64,000 nucleotides of DNA from Massilia sp. MS-15 (GTDB taxonomy: Bacteria > Pseudomonadota > Gammaproteobacteria > Burkholderiales > Burkholderiaceae_D): positions 226,298 to 290,297 of the forward strand of contig NZ_JAIWIA010000007.1 of NCBI RefSeq assembly GCF_020176695.1, read 5' to 3'. Within the stretch, counting starts at the first letter, position 1. Every line of letters starts with the position of its first letter. The notes under the pieces were generated by a model. That model saw only the letters and a program-made list of their open reading frames with translations. It was not told the origin of the DNA and ran no database searches. Made by a program: the position numbers and the translations under genes. Positions 57,169-64,000 of the stretch are shown piece by piece.

Positions 57169-58671
57169 TCAGGTCCGGGCCGTGGCCGGTGCCGCGGCCT
57201 CCGCCTGGTGGCGCCGCTCGACGCTGCGCACCACCAGTCCGCGCAGGTCGTTGAGCAGCGAGAACTCGGTCTGGCTCAGCACCACCGAAGGGAAGCTGTC
57301 GTCCCACTCGCCATAGATGAAGCCGACCGGCTGGCCGTGCGCGCACAGGGGGATCACGACGAAGCACAGGGCCTCGCTCAGGGTGCCTTTCCACCAGCCG
57401 GGCAGCTTGGCGGCGAAGCGGGTGTCGCGCGCATTCTCGATGAAGATCACGCGGTCGCTGCCGAGCGCCGCGTGGAATACGTTGGGCTCGTAGACATCGT
57501 CGAACACCAGGCGCGGCAGCATGGCCTTGCAGCCTTCGCCCAGGCCCAGGCGCGCCGTGTAGCAGCCTTCGCGCCGGTTGCGCAGGAAGGCGAAGGAGCG
57601 GCTGAAGCTCAGGCCCTTGTGCATGGTTTCCAGGGCCATCGACATCATCTGGCCGGGCGTGGCCTCGGCGCCGGCGTCGCGCATGTCGGACACCCCGCTC
57701 ATCAGGACCCGGTTGCCGGCGATGCGCTTGCGGGTGGCGGCCGCCAGTTTGGCGCGTTTCTCGGCCGGTCTGGCCAGCGGGGCGATGCTGAGGTCGGTGG
57801 CGGCGCTGTCGCGCGCCCGGTCCATCGCGCCGATCAGGCCGCTCGCTTCGACGCCCAGCATCGGGGCATAGCTCTCGGCCAGGGCGCTGACGCGCTCGGC
57901 GGCGGCCTCGTCGTCGTGCCACAGGGCGTCGGCGGCCTGGGTCGACATGGTGCCCAGCGCGGCCAGCCAGTCGTCGTGGCCAAAGCCTTCGGCGCGTTCG
58001 GCCGGATCGAGCCGGCGCATGCCGGCGATCAGGTTGCGCGGCAGGCCCCAGTGCTCGGCGGTGGCGCGGCCGACCGCTTCCAGCGACAGGCCCAGCACGG
58101 CCTCGGCCGCGCCTTCCTCGCCGCCGGCGCCGCCGGCCTGGCGCAGCTGGCTCCAGCGCTCCGGCATGTAGAAGGTGACCATCATGCGTCCCAGCGAATG
58201 CAGGATCGAGCACACTACCGCTTCTTCGGTGTCGCGCGAGGCGGCGCTGGCGGCGATCTGCTGCGCCACCATCCCGGCCAGCACCGCCTTTTCCATCTCG
58301 ATGTGGGCGCTCTCGGTGTCGGGCGTGGACTTCGACAGTTCCTCGATCAGCTTCAGGCCCAGGGCCAGGTGGCCGATGGCTTCCGTGCCCAGCACCAGCA
58401 CCGCCTTCGAGACCGTGTTGATGCGCTGGCCGAAGGCCGAGTACATGCCGCTGTTGGCCAGGCGCAGTACCTTCTGGGTCAGGACCGGGTCCGACAGCAC
58501 CGTCTGGGTCATCGAGAATTCGCGCTCGTCCTCGCCGCGCATCGAGGCCAGGATCGCGCTGATCGCCTTGGTGAATCCCGGCATGTCGCCGCGCCGGCGG
58601 ATGCGCTCCCAGAGCAGGGAGAGGGTGGCGTCGGCGCGCGCTGAGCGCTGGGGGGCGGGATGTGTGGTCAT
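57169..58671 (-). CDS. HDOD-domain signalling protein with C-terminal GAF-like region
   Basis: 500 residues. An HDOD domain (about 20-215) shows FTKAISAILASM, VLSDPVLTQKVLRLANSGMYS and VCSILHSLGRMMV. This HD-related fold usually lacks catalytic metal ligands and acts in signal relay. The C-terminal part (about 320-490) looks GAF-like (VFHAALGSDRVIFIENARD, CFVVIPLCAHGQPVGFIYGEW). It overlaps the upstream PAS-GGDEF-EAL gene by 4 bases, so the two are one unit. Confidence 0.87.
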   Translation of the reverse strand: MTTHPAPQRSARADATLSLLWERIRRRGDMPGFTKAISAILASMRGEDEREFSMTQTVLSDPVLTQKVLRLANSGMYSAFGQRINTVSKAVLVLGTEAIGHLALGLKLIEELSKSTPDTESAHIEMEKAVLAGMVAQQIAASAASRDTEEAVVCSILHSLGRMMVTFYMPERWSQLRQAGGAGGEEGAAEAVLGLSLEAVGRATAEHWGLPRNLIAGMRRLDPAERAEGFGHDDWLAALGTMSTQAADALWHDDEAAAERVSALAESYAPMLGVEASGLIGAMDRARDSAATDLSIAPLARPAEKRAKLAAATRKRIAGNRVLMSGVSDMRDAGAEATPGQMMSMALETMHKGLSFSRSFAFLRNRREGCYTARLGLGEGCKAMLPRLVFDDVYEPNVFHAALGSDRVIFIENARDTRFAAKLPGWWKGTLSEALCFVVIPLCAHGQPVGFIYGEWDDSFPSVVLSQTEFSLLNDLRGLVVRSVERRHQAEAAAPATART

Positions 58672-60401
58672 GGTTGGTGCGCGCGGTCCTCGTGCGGCAG
58701 GAATTCGGTGTACAGGTCTTCTTTCAGGGCCGCCAGCGCCACGTGCGCCGGCATCGGCTTGCCGGTCAGGAAGCCCTGCACGTAGTGGCAGCCCAGGTCG
58801 TCGAGCCAGGCCAGCTGGCCCTCGGTCTCGACCCCTTCGGCCACCACCGACAGATCGAGGTGCTTGGCCAGGTCGAGCACCGCGCTGCAGATCGCGGCGT
58901 CCTTCGCGGCCCCGGGCAGGTCCTTCACGAAAGCGCGGTCGACCTTCAGCACCGAGATCGGGAAGCGCTTCAGGTAGGCCAGGCTGGAGTAGCCGGTGCC
59001 GAAGTCGTCGATCGCGATGCGGGCGCCGCGCTCGGTCATCGCGCCCAGCACGGTTTCGGCATGCTGCGGGTCGACCATCAGGGTGCCCTCGGTGATCTCG
59101 AGCACCAGCTTGCTGCCAGGGACCCCGGACAGCGCCAGCGCATCGTCGAGCACCTCGAGGAAGCGGTCGTTCCTGAACTGGCGCGGGCTGATGTTGACCG
59201 AGATGTAGAGCTCGCGCCCGGCCACTTCCTCGAACTGGCGCAGCTGCATGCAGGCCGCCTTCAGGGCCCAGGCGCCCAGCAGGTTGATCAGGCCGTTGGT
59301 CTCGGCGATCGGGATGAAGCGCACCGGCGGGACCATGCCGAGGGTCGGGTGCTTCCAGCGCATCAGCGTCTCGAAGCCTTCGATGGTACGGTTCCTGGCG
59401 TCGACGATGGGCTGGAAGTAGAGCTGGAATTCGCCTTCGCGCACGCCGCTGAACATGGCTGCCTCGAGCGAGATGTCGTGGCCCGGCGCGGCGCCCTCGC
59501 GCACGCTGTAGACGACGGTACGCGCCTTGCCGGTTTCCTTGGCGCGCGACAGCGCGGTGTCTGCCAGCGTCAGCAGCCGCACTTCGTCGTCCGCGTGCTC
59601 GGGATAGCCCGCCACGCCGATCGAGCCGGCCAGGTAGATGGTGTGGCCGTCGACCTCGAAGGGCGCCTGCAGGGCCGCCATCAGGCGCCCGGTGACCAGC
59701 TTGATCTGGGCCGGCGTGGCCGAGCCGGGCAGCACGGCCACGAATTCGTCGCCGCCCACGCGCGCCAGGGTGTCGCTGTCGCGCAGCGTACGGCGCAGGC
59801 GCGCCCCGGCCATGCGCAGCACCGCGTCGCCGACGGCATGGCCGAGGCCGTCATTGACCCGCTTGAAGCCGTCCAGGCCGATGGCCGCCACCGAAAAGCC
59901 CTGGCCGGAGCGGCGCGCACTGGCGATCACCATGCGGATGCGGTCCGACAGCAGCACGCGGTTGGGCAGTTCGGTCAGCGGGTCGTGGGTCGCCAGGTGG
60001 CGCAGGCGTTCTTCGGTGGCGTGCTGGGCCGACATGTCGCGCCCGACGACCAGCAGCGGTGCGTCGTCGTTGGTGGCGATCGGCGCGATCCGCAGCTCGA
60101 ACCAGATGTCGCGCTCGCCGCTGCGAAAGCGCGCCTCGGCCAGCGCCGGCGCCTCGCCGGCCGCGGCGCTGGCGAGGGCGGCGCGCAGGGCGGGCTGGTC
60201 GACGTCGTGCACCAGCGCCGCCAGCGAACGGGCGCCGGGTTCGACCCCTGTCAGATCCAGCGCACGGCTGCTGGCGGAGCGCACCTTGCCGTCCAGCGTG
60301 ACCCGGAACGCGACGTCGCCGACCGCGTCGAGCAGGCTGTCGGGTAGGGTCGGTGCCTGGGTGCATGGCTCGAACCTGGCGGCGGTGGAACTGATGTGCA
60401 T
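58668..60401 (-). CDS. PAS-GGDEF-EAL protein (c-di-GMP turnover)
   Basis: 577 residues. A PAS domain (about 20-130) precedes GGDEF with intact GGDEF near residue 216 (RVGGDEFVAVL) and an EAL domain with ETL in place of EAL near residue 344 (EGFETLMRW). The other EAL residues are kept: [35 protein letters not shown] and AEGVE. It may be a cyclase with weak or regulatory phosphodiesterase activity. No signal peptide or membrane helix is seen, so it is cytoplasmic. Translationally coupled to the HDOD gene by a 4-base overlap. Confidence 0.92.
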   Translation of the reverse strand: MHISSTAARFEPCTQAPTLPDSLLDAVGDVAFRVTLDGKVRSASSRALDLTGVEPGARSLAALVHDVDQPALRAALASAAAGEAPALAEARFRSGERDIWFELRIAPIATNDDAPLLVVGRDMSAQHATEERLRHLATHDPLTELPNRVLLSDRIRMVIASARRSGQGFSVAAIGLDGFKRVNDGLGHAVGDAVLRMAGARLRRTLRDSDTLARVGGDEFVAVLPGSATPAQIKLVTGRLMAALQAPFEVDGHTIYLAGSIGVAGYPEHADDEVRLLTLADTALSRAKETGKARTVVYSVREGAAPGHDISLEAAMFSGVREGEFQLYFQPIVDARNRTIEGFETLMRWKHPTLGMVPPVRFIPIAETNGLINLLGAWALKAACMQLRQFEEVAGRELYISVNISPRQFRNDRFLEVLDDALALSGVPGSKLVLEITEGTLMVDPQHAETVLGAMTERGARIAIDDFGTGYSSLAYLKRFPISVLKVDRAFVKDLPGAAKDAAICSAVLDLAKHLDLSVVAEGVETEGQLAWLDDLGCHYVQGFLTGKPMPAHVALAALKEDLYTEFLPHEDRAHQP

Positions 60402-60723
60402 TCTGAGTCTTCTGCCTTCGTGGTGCCGGGATGCCGGGGCGGCGCATCAACCATGCAAGCTTACCAAACCAATCGTGAATCTAGCATCGAACGATTCCAA
60501 AAGGCATTAAAAATCACAAGCCCAGCCGCATTCGCTCCATGCGGCGGGCAGCGCAGCTTGCACCGGCAGCGCCTTTGGGTTAGCGTGTTGCTGCCTTTAC
60601 AAGCAAGCGCGCCTTGGCATTGTCGCTGATTATTTCTAATTGGCAAATAAACCGGATTGTCATGACGGCGAGATTACATGCAGATGATGCTTTGGCGCAA
60701 CATTTTACAGGAGCCTGCCTTCC
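60402..60723. other. Divergent intergenic region upstream of aidB
   Basis: 322 bases between divergent genes with no convincing ORF. An AT-richer patch lies at about 60625-60655. No consensus promoter could be assigned. It must drive both the PAS-GGDEF-ETL/HDOD unit and aidB. Confidence 0.5.
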
Positions 60724-62403
60724 ATGAATCCTTTCGAGACCCATGCCGTCAGCAACCAGGCGGCGCCTTTCGCCGACATCAACCTGTTCCGTTGCGACCC
60801 GGCGCTGGGCGAGGCCCTGGTGCGCGAGGGCGGCGGCTGGGCCGAGGCCGGACTGGACGCGCTCGGCGAGAAGCTGGGCCAGGCCGGCGTGCTCGACCTG
60901 GCGCGGCTGGCCAACCTGCACGGCCCGCGCCTGGTGAGCTACGACCGTAGTGGCCGGCGGGTGGACGAGATCGAGTTCCACCCGGCCTGGCATGCGTTGA
61001 TGGAACTGCTGATCGGGGCCGGCGCGCACGCCGCACCCTGGCGCGCGCCCGGCCCGGGCGCCCAGGTGGCGCGCGCCGCCCAGTACCTGCTGTTCGGGCA
61101 GGTGGAGAACGGCGTGCAGTGCCCGGTGACCATGACCTATGCCAGCGTGCCGGCGCTGCGCCGGGTGCCGGCGCTGGCCGAGGTGTGGCTGCCGAAGCTG
61201 CTGTCCGGCGAGTACGATCCGCGCTCGCTGCCGGTCACGCAGAAGCGCGGCGCGCTGGTTGGCATGGGCATGACCGAGAAGCAGGGCGGCAGCGACGTGC
61301 GCGCCAACAGTACCCGGGCCGAGCCACTCGGGGAGGGCGGCGGCGGCGCCTGGCGCCTCGTCGGCCACAAATGGTTCTTCTCGGTGCCCCAGGCCGATGC
61401 CCACCTGATCCTGGCCCAGACCGATGCCGAAGGCAGCGCTGGCCTGTCGTGCTTCTTCGTACCGCGTTTCCTGCCCGACGGCAGCCGCAATCCGATCCGG
61501 GTGCAGCGTCTGAAGGACAAGCTCGGCAACCGCTCGAACGCCTCGTCGGAAGTCGAGTTCCAGGGTGCGCTCGGCTGGCTGGTGGGCGCGCCCGGGCGCG
61601 GCATCCCGACCATCCTCGAGATGGGTGGCTACACCCGCCTCGACTGCGTGCTGGGCAGCGCCGGCATCATGCGCGCGGCCCTGTGCCACGCGCTGCACCA
61701 CGCGCGCGGGCGCAGCGCCTTCGGGCGCCTGCTGTCGGAACAGCCGCTGATGCAGAACGTGCTGGCCGACCTCGCACTCGAGTCGGAGGCCGCCACCGCG
61801 TTCGCGCTGCGGCTGGCGCGCTGCTTCGACCAGGACGGCGATCCGGCTCAGGCCCTGCTCGGGCGTCTCCTGACCCCGGCCGGCAAGTACTGGATCTGCA
61901 AGCGCGGCCCGGCCTTCGGGGCCGAGGCGATGGAGGTCATGGGCGGCAACGGCTATGTGGAGGATGGCCCGCTGGCGCGCCTGTACCGCGAGTTCCCCGT
62001 CAATTCGATCTGGGAAGGCTCGGGCAATGTCATGTGCCTGGACGTGCTGCGCGTGCTCGGCAAGTCGCTGCCCGAGGCGCATGCGGCGCTGGCGGCCGAG
62101 CTGGCGCCGGCGGCCGCGCGCGACGCCCGCTTCGCCGCCTATGCGCAGCGCCTGCTGGACGAACTGCCGGCCCTGGCCCGCGACGAAGGCGGGGCGCGGG
62201 TCCTGGCCGAGCGCCTGGTGCTGGCGGTGCAGGCGGCGCTGCTGGTCTGCCACGCGCCCGCCCATGTGTCGGCCGCCTTTGTCGGTTCGCGCATCGCCCG
62301 CGCGCCGGGCGGCGCGTTCGGGCGCCTGGCCGCGAGCGGCGCGGACGCCGTCGATTGCGCGGCGATCCTGCGGCGCGCGCTGCCGCCCGCAACCGGCGAC
62401 TAG
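60724..62403 (+). CDS. aidB: AidB-like acyl-CoA dehydrogenase
   Basis: 559 residues. FAD-binding acyl-CoA dehydrogenase fold of the AidB branch: [49 protein letters not shown] and [34 protein letters not shown]. In E. coli AidB is induced by alkylation damage and binds DNA through its C-terminal domain, present here by length. ACAGGAG gives a good ribosome site. It stands divergent from the c-di-GMP/HDOD operon. Confidence 0.9.
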   Translation: MNPFETHAVSNQAAPFADINLFRCDPALGEALVREGGGWAEAGLDALGEKLGQAGVLDLARLANLHGPRLVSYDRSGRRVDEIEFHPAWHALMELLIGAGAHAAPWRAPGPGAQVARAAQYLLFGQVENGVQCPVTMTYASVPALRRVPALAEVWLPKLLSGEYDPRSLPVTQKRGALVGMGMTEKQGGSDVRANSTRAEPLGEGGGGAWRLVGHKWFFSVPQADAHLILAQTDAEGSAGLSCFFVPRFLPDGSRNPIRVQRLKDKLGNRSNASSEVEFQGALGWLVGAPGRGIPTILEMGGYTRLDCVLGSAGIMRAALCHALHHARGRSAFGRLLSEQPLMQNVLADLALESEAATAFALRLARCFDQDGDPAQALLGRLLTPAGKYWICKRGPAFGAEAMEVMGGNGYVEDGPLARLYREFPVNSIWEGSGNVMCLDVLRVLGKSLPEAHAALAAELAPAAARDARFAAYAQRLLDELPALARDEGGARVLAERLVLAVQAALLVCHAPAHVSAAFVGSRIARAPGGAFGRLAASGADAVDCAAILRRALPPATGD

Positions 62404-62495
62404 CCGGCCGATTTGCAGAAAGACAGGACAAATACCGGCATGGCTGGGATAATGCCGGTCTTGTGCTTCACACCCCATCCAGTTCGATACCGACC

Positions 62496-63146
62496 ATGAA
62501 ACAAGATCCGCGCTTTCCCAACCTGTACATCCTGAACCACCCGCTCATCCAGCACAAGCTGTCGCACATGCGCGAGCACGACACCTCGACCCGCACCTTC
62601 CGCGAGCTGCTGCGCGAGATTACGCTCTTGATGGGGTACGAGATCACGCGCGACCTGCCGCTGACCACCCGCACCGTGCAGACCCCGCTGGTGACGGTCG
62701 AGGCCCCGGTCATCGCCGGCAAGAAGCTGGCGATCGTGCCAATCCTGCGCGCCGGTATCGGCATGAGCGACGGCCTGCTGGAACTGGTGCCTTCGGCGCG
62801 CGTCGGCCACATCGGCGTGTTCCGCGACCCGGACACCCATGAGCCGGTCGAATACCTGGTGCGCCTGCCCGACACGAACGAGCGCACCTTCATCCTGTGC
62901 GACCCGATGATCGCCACCGGCAATTCGGCGGTGCACGCGGTGGACGTGCTCAAGAAGCGTGGCGTGGCGAGCGAGCAGATCCTGTTCCTGGCCCTGGTGG
63001 CCGCGCCCGAGGGCATCGAGGTGTTCCAGAAGTCGCATCCGGACGTGAAGGTGTATGTCGCTTCGCTCGACTCGCACCTGAACGAGCACGCCTACATCGT
63101 CCCGGGCCTGGGCGACGCCGGCGACCGCATCTTCGGCACCAAGTAA
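62496..63146 (+). CDS. upp: Uracil phosphoribosyltransferase
   Basis: 216 residues. Makes UMP from uracil and PRPP in pyrimidine salvage. Motifs: [19 protein letters not shown], the PRPP-binding [22 protein letters not shown], and the uracil-binding [16 protein letters not shown] at the C-terminus. Length is typical. It may take up the uracil released by PpnN encoded elsewhere in the window. An Hpt protein gene follows 20 bases downstream. Confidence 0.97.
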   Translation: MKQDPRFPNLYILNHPLIQHKLSHMREHDTSTRTFRELLREITLLMGYEITRDLPLTTRTVQTPLVTVEAPVIAGKKLAIVPILRAGIGMSDGLLELVPSARVGHIGVFRDPDTHEPVEYLVRLPDTNERTFILCDPMIATGNSAVHAVDVLKKRGVASEQILFLALVAAPEGIEVFQKSHPDVKVYVASLDSHLNEHAYIVPGLGDAGDRIFGTK

Positions 63147-63166
63147 GGCCACGGGAAGCCGCCAGC

Positions 63167-63514
63167 ATGGAAGCCGCCGATCGGGAATTCTTCACGCGCC
63201 TGGCCACCGCCAGCGGTGCGTTTTCCGCCGGGCTGCCGGCCACGCTGGCGCGCCTGGCCGCGCTCGGCCAAGACCTCGATCCGCAGGCGCCGGCCAGAGC
63301 CGCGGCCGAACTGCAGGCCATGCTGCACACGATGGCCGGTTCGGCCGTCACCTTCGGTTACCGCGGCCTGGGCGCCGATGCGCGCGCACTGGAGCAGCGC
63401 CTGCGCGTGCTGACCGCTTTCGAGACCGTCGCCGCGCGCGACTGGGCAGCCTGGGTCGGCGAACTGAACGGGTTCGTGGAGGCAGCGCGGCGGGATCCGC
63501 GCAGCCTGGGCTGA
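63167..63514 (+). CDS. Hpt-domain protein with altered HxxKG motif
   Basis: 115 residues, all helical. The Hpt motif reads LHTMAGSAVTFG: His54 is kept but the usual Lys is Ala57 (HTMAG for HxxKG). Hpt domains carry phosphate between two response regulators or from a hybrid kinase. The neighbouring REC-GGDVF-EAL protein is a possible partner, but only by position. The start follows ACGGGAAG. Confidence 0.8.
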   Translation: MEAADREFFTRLATASGAFSAGLPATLARLAALGQDLDPQAPARAAAELQAMLHTMAGSAVTFGYRGLGADARALEQRLRVLTAFETVAARDWAAWVGELNGFVEAARRDPRSLG

Positions 63515-63859
63515 GCCTTTGCCGCCAGCCCGGTCGGTCTCGCATCCTATGCCGGGTTGCAATCGTGCATTACTGAATCGTTTGATGCTTCGCAAATTTG
63601 CGGGCAGTCGTTAGCCTATATTTTCCCTATACCGAAACGAAAACAGGGCCATAAAAGTTGAATCGAGGAATTTTTATGGGGAATGTTGCGGATATCTGCT
63701 TTTTTTATTTTGCGAAGTGCGTGCCACACCGTTTTTATTCGGTATAATGCGGGATCGTTGGGTTGTAGGTAGTAGTGCAGTCTGTCTGTCATTCCTTTCT
63801 TGCTTCTTCAAACGATCTTAAACGGGCGCAAGCCCACTTAACTGAAATAGGAAATTGTA
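63515..63859 (+). other. Long upstream region and leader of the cold-shock gene
   Basis: 345 bases without a convincing gene. A strong -10 TATAAT (63743-63748) has no good -35. From there about 105 bases of untranslated leader are predicted. It holds a hairpin GGGC-GCAA-GCCC (63824-63835) with a GNRA tetraloop, and AGGAAA before the ATG. Several T-rich and A-rich tracts lie at 63640-63712. Confidence 0.6.
63743..63748 (+). promoter_or_regulatory. Promoter -10 element of the cold-shock gene
   Basis: A perfect TATAAT in GC-rich DNA about 112 bases before the start codon. The -35 is poor, as is seen in some cold-shock promoters that need an UP element; T-rich DNA precedes it. Confidence 0.55.
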
Positions 63860-64000
63860 ATGGCAACTGGCATCGTTAAATGGTTCAATGACTCGAAGGG
63901 CTTCGGCTTCATCACCCCTGATGAAGGCGGCGAAGATCTGTTCGCACACTTCTCGGCAATCCAGAGCAACGGCTTCAAATCGCTGCAAGAGAACCAGCGC
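63860..64000 (+). CDS. cspA: Cold-shock protein, CspA family (runs off the right edge)
   Basis: The first 47 residues are present. The cold-shock domain starts [20 protein letters not shown], with RNP1 KGFGFI and an RNP2-like DLFAHFSAI. It binds single-stranded RNA and DNA and melts RNA structure. The common RNP2 form has V-F-V-H-F-S; here L-F-A-H-F-S. The structured leader suggests temperature- or RNA-based regulation. Confidence 0.95.
   Translation, partial: MATGIVKWFNDSKGFGFITPDEGGEDLFAHFSAIQSNGFKSLQENQR

Noticed and set aside
60402..60723. A consensus promoter for aidB
   Set aside because: Candidate hexamers such as TTGTCA and TTGGCA lack a partner at 16-18 bases.

Overview
The window is chromosomal DNA of a high-GC betaproteobacterium. 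The best fit is Oxalobacteraceae, close to Massilia. The grounds are the very high third-position GC, the gene families present, a PEP-CTERM/HAF-repeat exported protein, and Burkholderiales-type neighbourhoods (prfB-HAD-lysS; recJ beside an RpfE-like gene and the Lol genes). This placement is inferred from gene content; no rRNA or tRNA gene was seen.

Layout. 1-7 kb: start of penicillin-binding protein 1A (mrcA), an OPT peptide transporter, an NAD-dependent epimerase divergent from a LysR regulator, then a locally AT-richer patch with small ORFs and a Sel1-repeat protein. 7-14 kb: POT peptide symporter, ppnN, and the prfB-HAD-lysS translation operon on the minus strand; prfB carries the classical +1 programmed frameshift. 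14-18.5 kb: an accessory-looking block with a CpdB-type periplasmic nucleotidase, a small Sel1 protein, DUF2288, a Xre/RES toxin-antitoxin pair and a DUF4440 protein. 18.5-29 kb: recJ with an RpfE-like gene, two tandem LolC/E permeases plus lolD, a TatD nuclease, two small membrane proteins and comEC. 29-37 kb: PEP-CTERM protein, hydrolase, dcd, a CDF-like transporter, a large PLP amino-acid decarboxylase, DUF4337, folA, thyA. 37-53 kb: a polytopic membrane protein, an aldolase-like PLP enzyme, an MsbA-like exporter, an FtsX-type permease with an AttH lipocalin protein, a D-lactate-dehydrogenase-like flavoenzyme, wrbA, a YihY protein, metY. 53-64 kb: CBS protein, a cluster of c-di-GMP/HDOD signalling genes around aroC, aidB, upp, an Hpt protein and the start of a cold-shock gene with a structured leader.

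How genes work together. dcd, folA, thyA and upp serve nucleotide and folate metabolism. prfB and lysS serve translation. LolC/E and LolD release lipoproteins to the outer membrane. The REC-GGDVF-EAL, PAS-GGDEF-ETL, HDOD and Hpt proteins look like one signalling neighbourhood.

The most striking structural signal is a dispersed palindromic repeat of the GTAG-headed REP type. Seven copies occur at five loci. At four loci the GTAG tetranucleotide supplies the TAG stop codon of the upstream gene (OPT transporter, ppnN, recJ, EAL protein), always in the same orientation relative to the gene.
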